This document shows, piece by piece, positions 45,506-55,204 of a stretch of 64,000 bases of DNA. The stretch is taken from positions 1-64,000 of the forward strand of contig JAJDCR010000041.1 of assembly GCA_029260735.1 (NCBI GenBank), read 5' to 3'. Each line of letters begins with the position of its first letter. The stretch's first letter is position 1. This DNA is from Planctomycetota bacterium (GTDB taxonomy: Bacteria; Planctomycetota; Uabimicrobiia; Uabimicrobiales; Uabimicrobiaceae). The notes beneath the pieces are model-generated. The model saw only the letters and a program-made list of their open reading frames with translations, made no database searches and was not told where the DNA came from. Both the position numbers and the translations under genes were made by a program.

Positions 45506-46564
45506 ATGAAAATTAAAATACTACTGGTTCTTTTATCTATTTTTGGTGCTAACGTATGGGCAGATTTTTATGAATTTCTTTCCGCGATCAAAGCCGGAGA
45601 TAAAGAGAAAGTCGTAAAACTAGTAGAGGCAGGGCAAGATGTTAACCAAGCATTTACAAACGATTGGCCACACGGATTAACTCCTCTCCACCAAGCCGCG
45701 AGGAATAACAAAATAGAAGTCGCCAAATTTCTCATCAGCAAAGGAGCAAAGGTCGATGCTGTCTTGAATGGCGATGGAGATCAAGGCACAACACCTCTTC
45801 ATATGGCTGCGGAAAAAGGCTACGATGATATGGCACGCTTGCTTTTAGAAAACAAAGCAAACATACATGCCACCATGGATGCTGGTACAATACTACATGC
45901 TGCATGCAGTGGAGGTAGTTTATGGCTAGCAAAAGAAGCGCTGAAAAACAAGATAGATATTAACGCCTTAAACAAGGATGGACGTGTTGCTTTACATTAC
46001 GCTGCCAGAATGGGGCATGATAAATTAGTACGACTTCTAGTAGACAACAAAGCAAAAATTATTGATTCGCCAGACGGTACAATGCTTCACCAAGCTTGCC
46101 GCGGTGGAGTAGAGTGGTTCATTAAAGATCTCATCGCTGGTGGGGCTAACATCAATGCAAAGGTGGGAATAGATAAGATTGGTGTTGTATGGGAAGCTTG
46201 TTGTTCCAAAAATCCCAATTCACTAAAAATATTACTAGCACATAAAGTTGAGACAAAAGATCTTGATTTGAATATGTTTATTACCTATGGAAATGCTGCA
46301 CAACAAGAAAATTTATGTACTCTTGCCGCTCATGGTTTCGACTTCTTCACCGTAGCTACCTCCGGAGATTCAGAAGGTCTGTCTCTCTTTCATACCGCAA
46401 TCATGTCTGGACGTAGCACAAAGCTCATCAAAATATTGCTCGAAAAAGGCGGAAATGTCGATGAACCTATTACTGCGGGAGCACACAAAGGCAAAACCGC
46501 CCGCGATTTAGCCAAAAAAGAAAAAGTGATCGCACTTTTCCCCAAAAAGAAAGAGAAAAAATAG
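45506..46564 (+). CDS. Secreted ankyrin-repeat protein
   Basis: 352 residues: signal peptide (LLVLLSIFGANVWA), then about eight ankyrin repeats with typical words such as GLTPLHQAARNNKIEVAKFL, GTTPLHMAAEKG and GRVALHYAARMG. Two repeats are irregular (TILHAACSGGSLWL, TMLHQACRGGVEWF). Expected to act as a protein-binding module outside the cytoplasm; no enzyme domain is present. Confidence 0.88.
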   Translation: MKIKILLVLLSIFGANVWADFYEFLSAIKAGDKEKVVKLVEAGQDVNQAFTNDWPHGLTPLHQAARNNKIEVAKFLISKGAKVDAVLNGDGDQGTTPLHMAAEKGYDDMARLLLENKANIHATMDAGTILHAACSGGSLWLAKEALKNKIDINALNKDGRVALHYAARMGHDKLVRLLVDNKAKIIDSPDGTMLHQACRGGVEWFIKDLIAGGANINAKVGIDKIGVVWEACCSKNPNSLKILLAHKVETKDLDLNMFITYGNAAQQENLCTLAAHGFDFFTVATSGDSEGLSLFHTAIMSGRSTKLIKILLEKGGNVDEPITAGAHKGKTARDLAKKEKVIALFPKKKEKK

Positions 46565-46665
46565 TTAAATTCATCTCAATAGTCTATAGTAATTAAGAAA
46601 AGACAATGGATACAGTATCTTCGTTATTCATTGTCTTTTTTCTTCGAAGGAAATTGTAGTTTTGA

Positions 46666-47082
46666 ATGGAGTCGAAAGTGAATGTACAAAAAATGGAATT
46701 GCTTTCTAAAAAAGTAAAAGCAATGGGCTTCTCAAATGAGCCCGGGCCAATTGTAGCTGTTTCACTCGAAGATTTTTTTGATGGCAATGATGATGAAGGG
46801 TCGCTTGCTTGTAATCTAACCGAACACCCTGGCATTGATTTTTTCTATTCCGAATTGATGAGCTTTAGAAACACAAATCAAGTGGATGTTTTCGTGGAGA
46901 TATACGAGATTGAAGAGGAAATGTGGCCTTACTCAGAGAGAGTTTATATCATAGGAAACGTCTCTGCCGAAAATATCGCCAATCTTTGTAGTAAACTTCA
47001 GGCCTCTGAAATAGAATCGCCTGATGAGAAACAAATTAACAGGATATTATATAAAAACGTACTTTCACTTTGGTGGGATTAA
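46666..47082 (+). CDS. Small acidic hypothetical protein
   Basis: 138 residues, no signal or membrane segment. VSLEDFFDGNDDEGSLACNL and VDVFVEIYEIEEEMWPYSERVYI then SLWWD at the end are strong, folded-protein-like patterns. It reminds me of stand-alone immunity-type proteins of polymorphic toxin systems, but that is an impression only. A GTG at 46678 with GGAG 6 bases ahead is an alternative start. Confidence 0.55.
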   Translation: MESKVNVQKMELLSKKVKAMGFSNEPGPIVAVSLEDFFDGNDDEGSLACNLTEHPGIDFFYSELMSFRNTNQVDVFVEIYEIEEEMWPYSERVYIIGNVSAENIANLCSKLQASEIESPDEKQINRILYKNVLSLWWD

Positions 47083-47459
47083 ATTCTAGTTGTCAGATTT
47101 TACACAATATTAGAACGGAATCTTCGTAAATCTACAGTCAAATTCACAGACCTTTACTCTTACTATCCTCTAACTCCAGTGTGCAAAATGATAAGCAAGA
47201 TAAGCGGTGTAAGTAATTCCTGATTTTAAGAATCTACGAGGTATGTTTTCATTAAGACTAATTGCGAGAGGTCCCTTGTTATCTATTGCTCCACGGCCAT
47301 AAAACCGCCCATCTATTCTTTGAGTTTCCAAGGTGAGGAATCCCAAAGTTCAATTGTAGTCGCAAGGGGGGTTTTATTTTTCAATAAAAGGCTCTTTGTT
47401 TGTATAATAAAGAGAATTTTATTCTTATAGGAAAAAGCTAGCTAGCAAGAAAGGTATGG
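47083..47459. other. Intergenic region before the TPR-CHAT gene
   Basis: 377 bases with no gene. A TATAAT at 47403-47408 (weak -35 TTCAAT at 47380-47385, 17-base spacer) lies inside a 6-base dyad CTCTTT...AAAGAG (47392-47414), a possible operator. Confidence 0.4.
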
Positions 47460-50400
47460 ATGTCCATGGCTAACGAAGAAAAACAGAGACGATATTTCCT
47501 CATCGCTTGTTTTTATCTATTTTTGTCCTTAGGATATTCCCAAGACAATGAGGATCTGGAGCAACTTAATGCTCAGGTTCTAAAAGCATACCAAGAAGGC
47601 AAGTATAAAGAGGGGATTGCTTTAGCAGAGAAAGCTTATCGTATGAGTACTTCTTCTTTAGGAGAAAAGCATCTATCTACGATAATATCAATGAACAGCT
47701 TGGCCGCATTGTATTGTGCGCAAGGAAAATACAGTAAATCCAAACCACTGTTTGTAAAGATTCTAAAGCTGACAAGAGAAGTCTTGGGCGAAAAACATCC
47801 ATTCACTCTAAAATCGATGAACAATCTGGCATCATTCTATTCTTCTCAAGGAGAATATAGCAAAGCTGAATCACTGCTTATAAAAACTTTTCTCCTAATG
47901 AAAGAAGCATTAGGAGAAAAGCATTCTTCTACCCTAACTTCCATGAACAACCTGGCAGAGTTATATAAATCACAAGGACAATACAATAAAGCCGAACCAC
48001 TGCTTGTAAAGACTTTACTCCTAATGAAAGAAGGGCTGGGAGAAAAGCATCCCGATACCCTAATTTCCATGAACAATCTAGCAGGATTATATGAGTCACA
48101 AGGACAATACAGTAAAGCCGAACCAATCTATATAAAAACTTTACACTTAAGAAGAGAAGTATTAGGAGAAAAGCATCCCTCTACCTTAACTTCCATGAAC
48201 AATCTGGCAGGATTATATGAGTCACAAGGACAATACAGTAAAGCCGAACCAATCTATGTAAAAACTTTACTCCTAATGAAAGAGGTATTAGGAGAAAAGC
48301 ATCCCTCTACCTTAACTTCCATGAACAATCTGGCACAGTTGTATTCTTCTCAGGGAGAATACACCAAAGCTGAGCCTATCTATGTAAGAACTTTGTTACT
48401 AACAAAAGAAGCATTGGGAGAAAAACATCCCTCTACCCTAACTTCAATGACCAATCTGGCACAGTTGTATTTTTCTCAGGGAGAATACACTAAAGCTGAG
48501 CCTATCGGTGTAAGAACTCTGCTACTAATGACAAAAATATTGGGGGAAAAACATCCCCATACTCTGGTTTCGATGAACAGTCTAGCCCAATTATATAGAT
48601 TACAAGGAAAATACAGTAAAGCTGAGGCAATCTATATAAAGACTTTGCAGCTAAGAGTAGAAGTATTGGGCGAAAAACATCCCCATACTCTAATTTCCAT
48701 GAGTAATCTGGCTGGAGTATATGAGTCACAGGGAGAATATACGAAAGCAGAGCCTTTGTTTCAAAAGGTTTTGTTACTAACAAAAGAAATATTGGGGGAA
48801 AAACATCCCTCCACTCTAGTTTCCATGAACAACTTGGCACAAATGTACAGATCACAAGGAGAATACAGTAGAACCGAGCCCTTGCTTATAAAGGCTCTAT
48901 CCCTAATGAAAGAAGTATTGGGCGAAAAACATCCCCATACCCTAAATTCCATGAGCAATCTAGCACAATTGTATTTTTCACAGGGAGAATACACGAAAGC
49001 TAAACCAATAATGGTAAAGGCTTTGAGGCTAAAAAGAGAAGTTTTAGGAGAAAAACATCCCGATACTCTAACTTCAATGAACAATCTCGTCGGACTGCAT
49101 GATTCGCAAAAAGAATATACAAAAGCCGAACCACTGCTTGTAAAGATTTTGCTGCTAACAAGAGAAAAATTGGGCGAAAAACATCCCGATACTCTAAGAG
49201 CTATGAACAACTTGGCGGCATTGTATCAATCACAAGGAAAATATACGAAAGCCAAACTACTGTTTGCAAAGACTTTTCTTCAGATAAAAGAAGTTTTAGG
49301 AGAAAAACATCCCGATACTCTAAGAACTATGAACAATCTGGCCCAATTGTATTCTTTTCATGGAGAATACACTAAAGCCGAACCACTGCTTGTAAAGACC
49401 TTGCTACTAACAAAAGAACTGCTCGGAGAAAAACACCCCGACACTCTAAATTCAATGAACAACCTAGCAGCATTATATAGGTCTTTGGGAAAGTACAATA
49501 GTGCATTATCTATTTTAAAAGAGCATTTAGAAAAAAAATGTCTATTTCTAAAGGGAGAGCTGCGAGGAAACTCGGAAAAAACTAGATTGAGAATGTTAGA
49601 GCAGTTTAATCTTGCCTATGATAAGAATAGTTTATTTTCCATTTTAAAGGAATATAGAAAAGAAGATTTTGATAGCTTAGCCCTTTATTTTTCAGCGAAT
49701 TACAAAGGGATACTTTTGCAAATTTCTCGAGAGTTAAAGCAAATATTCACCGACATTGCGGACCAGGAGTTACTAAAAGAGTTATCAGAGAAGAGATCGG
49801 CTTACTCTAGTTTGTCTTTGGATTATGAAAAACGAAAAAAGAACAGATTTTTAGTTGAGAAATTGGAAAAAGAAATAGATGAGCTAGAAAAGAAACTAAT
49901 TTGGAAAAGCAGTGATTTCAAGGACTTAGTCTCAGATGTAAAAACGGAAGAGATTAAAAAAGCTCTTTTGAAAGATGAGTTAATTATAGACTTTGTCATT
50001 TATAAGTCCGTTATCATACAAAAAAATGAGTTAGTGGCAATTATCGTAAGTCAAAGTGGTATAAAACTAGTTAACCTCGGAGAGTTTGAAGATATTTTAA
50101 ATTTGATAAAAAACTACCGAAGTAAACTTCAAAAGAAAGAAGAAGCAAAAGAATTGTCCCAGAAAATCTATGAAAGAATATTTTCTCCTCTAGGAAAATC
50201 CCTGCAAGGAAAAAATAAAGTATACATAGTACCCGATGGAATTTTGCACCTACTACCGTTCAGATCTTTAATCGAAAAAGATGGGGAATATCTAGCCAAG
50301 AACAAAAACGTAGTGATACTTTCTTCGAGCAGAGATCTGGTAAGAAAGAGCATGAAGAAAAGCAATAAATTAGCAATGATTTTTGCTTTTCCGAATTATG

Positions 50401-51281
50401 GAAGGGGAGAAGGTAAGCAAATCATAGAGGATAGAACAATTCAATTTTCCTCCTTAGGAGGAACCTTAGGGGAAGCTCAGGCCATCTCCTCTATCCTAAA
50501 TATCCCCACCAAAGTTTATACACAAGATCAAGCAAGCGAAAAAAACATTTCAAAAGTCGATTCTCCCCAAATTTTACACATCGCCACTCATGGGTATTTT
50601 CTAGATGCACCAGAAGAAATTCGAGAAGATCAAGCAAGTTTTTCAATGAAGAAAGTTATGTCAAATAAAGATTTCTTCGAGAAAAAACTAAGCAACCCCC
50701 TAGTTTACTCAGGGTTGGCCTTTGCAGGAGCGAATAATCAGGGAGAAGATGGAATATTAACAGCTCTGGAAGTATTAGGGTTAGATCTTTCCGGCACGGA
50801 TTTAGTAGTTCTCTCCGCCTGTGAAACAGGTGTAGGAGAAATTCGCCAAGGAGAAGGGGTCTATAGCCTACAAAGAGCTTTTCGAGAAGCAGGCGCTAAG
50901 TCCGTTCTGGCAACCTTGTGGAAAGTAGATGACAGGGCAACTCAGCTCTTCATGAAGAAGTTCTATCAACGATACATGAGAGGAATGTCGGCTCAGAAAG
51001 CGGTAAGAGATACCCAACTAGAGTTTTTAATGAGCAAAAGATACTCTCACCCTTTCTATTGGTCTTCCTTTGTCGTAATTGGTGGCCCATCAGATGATAT
51101 GGACCAAAAAAATGTAGTTGTTGCCAAAAAGCAAAAAAATGGCTTCCTTATTCCCTTCGTTTTACTTAGCATAGCAATTGTGCTAACCGTTTTTTTGGTA
51201 TTAGCGTACAGAAAAAAAGAGAAAAGACTTCTGCAAGAAAGAATCGCTAGGCGAAAAAAACGTAGGGAAAGAAAAGAGTAG
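47460..51281 (+). CDS. Membrane-anchored TPR-CHAT protein (caspase-like protease)
   Basis: 1273 residues. An N-terminal hydrophobic segment (FLIACFYLFLSLGYS) is followed by about 15 kinesin-light-chain-type TPR units of 42 residues, each with LGEKHP and SMNNLA. A linker of about 230 residues leads to a CHAT domain with both catalytic residues: His1044 in HIATHGYFL and Cys1121 in VLSACETGVG. A C-terminal membrane helix (FVLLSIAIVLTVFLVLAY) and a basic tail close the chain. CHAT proteases such as TPR-CHAT of type III-E CRISPR cut target proteins when the TPR part senses a partner; no such partner gene is adjacent, so the target is unknown. Confidence 0.92.
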   Translation: MSMANEEKQRRYFLIACFYLFLSLGYSQDNEDLEQLNAQVLKAYQEGKYKEGIALAEKAYRMSTSSLGEKHLSTIISMNSLAALYCAQGKYSKSKPLFVKILKLTREVLGEKHPFTLKSMNNLASFYSSQGEYSKAESLLIKTFLLMKEALGEKHSSTLTSMNNLAELYKSQGQYNKAEPLLVKTLLLMKEGLGEKHPDTLISMNNLAGLYESQGQYSKAEPIYIKTLHLRREVLGEKHPSTLTSMNNLAGLYESQGQYSKAEPIYVKTLLLMKEVLGEKHPSTLTSMNNLAQLYSSQGEYTKAEPIYVRTLLLTKEALGEKHPSTLTSMTNLAQLYFSQGEYTKAEPIGVRTLLLMTKILGEKHPHTLVSMNSLAQLYRLQGKYSKAEAIYIKTLQLRVEVLGEKHPHTLISMSNLAGVYESQGEYTKAEPLFQKVLLLTKEILGEKHPSTLVSMNNLAQMYRSQGEYSRTEPLLIKALSLMKEVLGEKHPHTLNSMSNLAQLYFSQGEYTKAKPIMVKALRLKREVLGEKHPDTLTSMNNLVGLHDSQKEYTKAEPLLVKILLLTREKLGEKHPDTLRAMNNLAALYQSQGKYTKAKLLFAKTFLQIKEVLGEKHPDTLRTMNNLAQLYSFHGEYTKAEPLLVKTLLLTKELLGEKHPDTLNSMNNLAALYRSLGKYNSALSILKEHLEKKCLFLKGELRGNSEKTRLRMLEQFNLAYDKNSLFSILKEYRKEDFDSLALYFSANYKGILLQISRELKQIFTDIADQELLKELSEKRSAYSSLSLDYEKRKKNRFLVEKLEKEIDELEKKLIWKSSDFKDLVSDVKTEEIKKALLKDELIIDFVIYKSVIIQKNELVAIIVSQSGIKLVNLGEFEDILNLIKNYRSKLQKKEEAKELSQKIYERIFSPLGKSLQGKNKVYIVPDGILHLLPFRSLIEKDGEYLAKNKNVVILSSSRDLVRKSMKKSNKLAMIFAFPNYGRGEGKQIIEDRTIQFSSLGGTLGEAQAISSILNIPTKVYTQDQASEKNISKVDSPQILHIATHGYFLDAPEEIREDQASFSMKKVMSNKDFFEKKLSNPLVYSGLAFAGANNQGEDGILTALEVLGLDLSGTDLVVLSACETGVGEIRQGEGVYSLQRAFREAGAKSVLATLWKVDDRATQLFMKKFYQRYMRGMSAQKAVRDTQLEFLMSKRYSHPFYWSSFVVIGGPSDDMDQKNVVVAKKQKNGFLIPFVLLSIAIVLTVFLVLAYRKKEKRLLQERIARRKKRRERKE
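47640..49500. repeat. 126-base tandem repeats inside the TPR-CHAT gene
   Basis: About 15 units of 126 bases; neighbours such as those starting near 48040 and 48165 are nearly identical over long runs. Such repeats can gain or lose units by recombination and would alter sensor length in whole 42-residue steps. Confidence 0.85.
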
Positions 51282-51436
51282 TCCGCGGGAAGGATTGTTT
51301 TCTCTAGGTGTTGTCCGCAGAAAAAAATCCTCCACGCACAACACCTAGAAAAAATAAAGAACCCAACACAGAGTTCTGAAAGAACAAAGAATTTGTTGTG
51401 TTTCTTCCATAATCCCGTCGTGCATTTTTCGTGCAT
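51282..51436. repeat. Fragment of the transposase-associated repeat family
   Basis: Begins at the TPR-CHAT stop codon with GTCCGCGGGAAGGATTG, TTTTCTCTAGGTGTTGTCC and its own inverted half, and ends with CGTGCATTTTTCGTGCA (51419-51435). The same words build the region 54254-55440. Confidence 0.75.
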
Positions 51437-51536
51437 CAACATCACAGCAACAACTTACCCAATTTCGCTTCAAAATTGTATTTTGTTCTTCGCCGTTGTA
51501 GAATAAATAGGTCTTTTGATAAGAAAAAGGAAAACT

Positions 51537-51788
51537 ATGAAAACAATTGAAATACCAGATTCTATCCTTCTCTCCCTAAAAATTCCTGAGGGAGAAGTAA
51601 CAGAGCGTCTCCAGATAGAGCTAGCAATTCGTCTTTACCAAAAAGGAATTTTAGGTTTTGGTAAGGCAAGAGAGTTGGCTAAGCTAAAGAAATGGCAATT
51701 CCAGGAAATTCTGGCAAAGGAGGGTATTGCTCTTAACTATGATGTAGAGGAATTGGAGAAAGACTTAGAAGCTATAAAGGATTTGTAG
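51537..51788 (+). CDS. UPF0175 protein, copy 1 (antitoxin-like)
   Basis: 83 residues from the ATG at 51537, with AAGGA ahead. The UPF0175 pattern is clear: LKIPEGEVTERLQIELAIRL, GFGKARELAKLKKWQFQEIL. These helix-turn-helix-like proteins often sit with PIN-domain toxins. This copy differs from that at 55770-56021 by three residues; the 120 bases ahead are duplicated too. Here it faces a DUF433 gene with no toxin gene between. Confidence 0.82.
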   Translation: MKTIEIPDSILLSLKIPEGEVTERLQIELAIRLYQKGILGFGKARELAKLKKWQFQEILAKEGIALNYDVEELEKDLEAIKDL

Positions 51789-51856
51789 ACTTGATCGTAG
51801 TAAATAATTCTTCTCCGATTATGAACTTAGCTACCGAAAGAATTGGACATAGCCTC

Positions 51857-52192
51857 TCATAGATCAGTATATTGCTTGCGTGCCATCAAACGTTCTCTAA
51901 TTTTATCAGAAGAAAATCGTTTTTTGTTTTCATTGCGAATATCTAAGGCTTCTTTTGCACGCTCGCTCAAATAATGATCCACCTCTTGTTGATTCCCCAG
52001 ATAATATCCTATCACCAAATAAACATCAGATAAATTTAAAGAAGTAAATTGTTGGACGATTTCTTCTGCTGTTTTTCCTTCATTGAAAGCATACACAACT
52101 GTTCCCAAAGGAACTCTTGTGCCCTTGATTAGAATATCACTATCTTGGTTTGTTTCTAGTGGAGTTGTATATATAAATTGCATAGTTTCCAT
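51857..52192 (-). CDS. DUF433 protein, copy 1 (orphan antitoxin)
   Basis: 111 residues: RVPLGTVVYAFNEGKTAEEI and VQQFTSLNLSDVYLVIGYYL mark DUF433, a family usually found as the antitoxin of a DUF5615 PIN-like toxin. In the duplicate at 56411-56746 the toxin gene follows directly; here it is absent, so this gene looks like an orphan left after toxin loss. Termini have diverged from the other copy. Confidence 0.82.
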   Translation of the reverse strand: METMQFIYTTPLETNQDSDILIKGTRVPLGTVVYAFNEGKTAEEIVQQFTSLNLSDVYLVIGYYLGNQQEVDHYLSERAKEALDIRNENKKRFSSDKIRERLMARKQYTDL

Positions 52193-52377
52193 CTTCTATT
52201 TCAGATATTACCTTTACAATACATAACTCCAAAGAGTTCTTCAATATCTCTAGAATTACTAAAAAAGAAAAAGATGTTCTGCCTTATTTGATAGGGAATG
52301 AATATTTTGGAGTAAATCTCGGGTTTTGAAAGCCCGAAATTTTACATCACGTAGTTAAATCCAAGAACTAAAATATG

Positions 52378-53478
52378 TTAGACAGAACTACTGGAGTTGC
52401 TATTTTCAACATCATCAGGAGAAATATAAGAAGAAATTGTGCTTTTAATCACTCCAGCTTGAGTGTACATCTCACTAAGGTTTTCAATCTTCACTTTTTC
52501 TTCTTTTTTGTCTCTAAAAATCCCTATATAACTATTGGAAGTTTTGAAATGAAGTCGGCATATTGTTTTACGATTGCTATCATCAAGTAGTATAGCACAA
52601 TATCTTTTTCCATTTCGAAGGAACACTCTTTCTGGAGAAATTACTTCTGCAGAAATAGCTTTAATAATGTTGAGTCCTTGTGTTTCTTCTTCACTTACAA
52701 CTAAATCAATATCTGCATCAGAAGAATCATCTAACTCAAGTTCCTTTTCTATTTCTTCTTCTTTTTCAGACTCTAAAGCAGATTTCAGTCTAGCGTTTAT
52801 TTTCTCCCGAATAAATTGAGCTAAAGCTTGTTTTACTATGCCAGAAAATTGATCTTTCACCGATTGAGTCATACGACCTGAGTAAACTTTTGAAACAAAA
52901 AATTTGATAAAGTCTTCTGAAGGGTCTACCATTTCGTTATCAAGAACTCTTTTTATTGAATTAGTGTATTTTAGTTCACTTGCAGCGGGAAGAATATTTT
53001 CAAGATCAAAAATATCTTTTGTAAATTTTTTTAATTCTTCAAGCTGTTGTTCCTCAAAACTAAGCATGTTAAATTCAAAAAAAGGTTTTGAATCCATTTT
53101 ATTTGGCTCTTCGATATCAGAAAAAAACTTATACAAAATACCATTTGTTAAGATACCAAACCTTGCCTCTGTTACTGAAAAATAGCGATACAATTGAGAA
53201 GTATGTCCTTCCTCTAGCTTTTGCTTGCACCACTTGCACTCCATTAACATAACAATTTTGCCATCTTTTTTTATCGCGTAGTCTACTTTTTCTCCTTTTT
53301 TTGCACCAACATCAGCAGTAAACTCAGGAGTAACTTCTGATGGATTAAAAACATCATAGCCTAAGGCATTTATCAACGGCATGATGAATGCATTTTTTGT
53401 TGCCTCTTCTGTTTCAATCTGGTCGATTAATTTTGGTATTCTCCCTGAAATTTCTTTTATTCTATCAATCAAATCCAT
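52378..53478 (-). CDS. Solitary protein with an HSDR_N (type I restriction N-terminal-like) nuclease domain
   Basis: 366 residues. FIMPLINALGYDVFNPSEV and the PD-(D/E)XK-like residues GEKVDYAIKKDGKIVMLMECKW (cut to VDYAI and MECKW) match HSDR_N domains found in type I restriction R subunits and in many solitary proteins. It lacks the helicase part and has no S or M gene near it. A C-terminal region with an acidic linker and a beta-rich end (RVFLRNGKRYCAILLDD) may be a separate binding domain. It lies between the two duplicated antitoxin blocks, so a defensive role is possible but not shown. Confidence 0.75.
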   Translation of the reverse strand: MDLIDRIKEISGRIPKLIDQIETEEATKNAFIMPLINALGYDVFNPSEVTPEFTADVGAKKGEKVDYAIKKDGKIVMLMECKWCKQKLEEGHTSQLYRYFSVTEARFGILTNGILYKFFSDIEEPNKMDSKPFFEFNMLSFEEQQLEELKKFTKDIFDLENILPAASELKYTNSIKRVLDNEMVDPSEDFIKFFVSKVYSGRMTQSVKDQFSGIVKQALAQFIREKINARLKSALESEKEEEIEKELELDDSSDADIDLVVSEEETQGLNIIKAISAEVISPERVFLRNGKRYCAILLDDSNRKTICRLHFKTSNSYIGIFRDKKEEKVKIENLSEMYTQAGVIKSTISSYISPDDVENSNSSSSV

Positions 53479-53800
53479 TTTATTTCCCTAAACTCAAAGT
53501 AAACATATTTTAACCTATACATGCGATTAGCCATAAAAAATACCAAAGCTATTTAGATTTGTCTACTAGAAAATTAAGTACAATTAAATTTTAAAACAGT
53601 AAAAACATCATTATAGCTTAATATCTTTGTCATGTTCTCGTAAACAGAATACTCTACTTAATGTAAACCAAACTTGTCTTTCTTCATGCTAAAATTTATC
53701 CAAATGGAGGGATTTTTCCCTGAAAGGGAAACACAACCCAGCCCTAGGCAACAATGATCACAGCATATACAAGCCCTAAAAGAGCGAAAGAAAGGCAAAA
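53479..53800. other. Left flank of the Y1 transposase
   Basis: 322 bases, AT-rich, no gene. From 53710 it carries TCCCTGAAAGGGAAAC and ACAACCCAGCCCTAGGC, the dyad words of the repeats on the other side of the transposase gene, and these probably mark the element's left end. Confidence 0.55.
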
Positions 53801-54253
53801 ATGGCACAGTCGTTAGCAAAGATTTATGTCCACATCGTGTTTAGTACAAAAAACCGAACACCCTGGATAACCGAGTTAATCGAAAAAGAATTATACGCCT
53901 ACATGTCAGGCGTATTGAAGGCATTACAGTCTCCATCCTTGATAATTAATGGGATGCCTGACCATTGCCATATATTTGCTAGGCAATCGAAAAATATCGC
54001 TACGTCCAAATTGATTCAAGAACTAAAAGGGACATCTTCGGGATGGATAAAAAACCAAGGAAAAGAGTTTCGGAATTTTAAATGGCAAAATGGCTATGGA
54101 GTATTTTCGGTTAGTCAATCTCAGGAAGAACGGTTAAGAAGGTATATTCTTAACCAAAAAGAACATCATCGGAAAATATCTTTTAAGGAGGAGTTTAGGA
54201 TGTTGCTGCATAAATACAAGGTTGTCTATGATGAAAAATATGTCTGGGATTGA
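53801..54253 (+). mobile_element. IS200-like Y1 (REP-associated) transposase
   Basis: 150 residues, a complete HUH single-strand transposase. The histidine pair is DHCHI in NGMPDHCHIFAR; the catalytic Tyr is in RRYILNQ (YxxxQ); QNGYGVFSVSQSQEERL and KEHHRKISFKEEFRMLL are typical of the family that goes with short palindromic REP-type repeats (RAYT). It would move or copy single-stranded DNA with hairpin ends. It is flanked on both sides by CCCTGA-type palindromes. A remnant of a second copy is at 55105-55200. Confidence 0.9.
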
Positions 54254-55080
54254 TTTTGTTACGCCCTTTCAGGGCATTTTGTGCGTGGGGGAGGATTGGT
54301 TTCCCCAATTCATTTTGCACGAAGAGGATTGTTTTCTCTGGCGTTATTCGTGGGGAGGATGGTTTTCTCTAGGCGTTATATTTTCTCAGGGCGTTGCCCT
54401 GAGCTGGGTTGTGTCGTTCTTTCAGAACTCTGCGTTGGTTCTTTATTTTCTCTAGGTGTTGTGCGTGAAGAATGGGTTTCTCTGGGCGTTATCTGCATTG
54501 TCCGCAGGAAGGATTGTTTTCTTTGGGCCTTGTCCACGAGGAAAATTGGTTTCTCAAATCATTTTGCGTGTTGTCCGCGGAGAGGAATGTTTTCTCTGTG
54601 TTGTGTGCAGAGAGAATTTTTTTCTATTGGCGTTGTCCGTGGAGGATTGTTTTCTCTTAGAAAATATAGTGCTGAGAGGTAAAGTAAATATAAAGTAACT
54701 TTTTTGACTTGGAAAAATAAAGAACCCAATGCAAAGTTCTGAAAGAACGACACAACCCAGCTCAGGGCAACGCCCTGAGAAAACATAACGCCTAGAGAAA
54801 CCTTTCTTTTTCACGGACAACGCCAGAGAAAATAATCCTCTTCGTGCAAAATGAATTAGGGAAACCAATTCTCCCGTGGACAACGCCAGAGAAAACAATT
54901 CTCCTGCGCACAACGCCAGAGAAAACAATCCTTCCTGCGCACAATGCAGATAACGCCCAGAGAAACCCATTCTTCACGCACAACACCTAGAGAAAATAAA
55001 GAACCAACGCAGAGTTCTGAAAGAACGACACAACCCAGCCTAGGATGAAGTCCTAGGGAAACCAAGCCCAAGGAAGAACA
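54254..55080. repeat. Large imperfect palindrome of transposase-associated repeats
   Basis: Units such as GTTGTCCGCAGGAAGGATTG, GTTTTCTCTGGCGTTGTCC and CTCAGGGCGTTGCCCTGAG occur forward from 54254 to about 54700 and inverted from about 54715 to 55080. At least 300 bases of one half recur in the other, with units shuffled. All open frames here (for example 54281-54682 and 54554-54970) are repeat-encoded peptides and not genes. Confidence 0.85.
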
Positions 55081-55104
55081 TACGTATTCGTCCTATTCAG
55101 CGCA

Positions 55105-55200
55105 AAAGAACATTATGGGAAAATATCATTTCAAGATGAATTTCGAATGTTATTGAATAGGCATGGGGTTGTGTATGATGCGAGGTATGTTTTGGGATTG
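55105..55200 (+). pseudogene. C-terminal remnant of a second Y1 transposase
   Basis: Reads KEHYGKISFQDEFRMLLNRH and GVVYDARYV, matching the end of the intact transposase (KEHHRKISFKEEFRMLLHKY, VVYDEKYV). The part before is frameshifted after RPIQRK and the body of the gene is missing. The frame runs on into the repeat without the normal stop. Confidence 0.85.
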
Positions 55201-55204
55201 ATTT

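Noticed and set aside
44985-45516. Two short frames between the PEP-CTERM and ankyrin genes
   Set aside because: No ribosome site and low-complexity composition; one runs through the strong hairpin at 45045-45077.
47636-49210. Minus-strand Cys-rich frames across the TPR-CHAT gene
   Set aside because: Shadow frames created by the 126-base repeats.
47460-51281. Part of a type III-E CRISPR (Craspase) locus
   Set aside because: The TPR-CHAT layout is shared, but no gRAMP/Cas7-11 gene, cas1 or repeat array is in the window.
54254-55080. Family of short Cys/Phe/Leu-rich proteins
   Set aside because: The frames on both strands are translations of the same 20-25-base palindromic units; they lack ribosome sites and codon structure.
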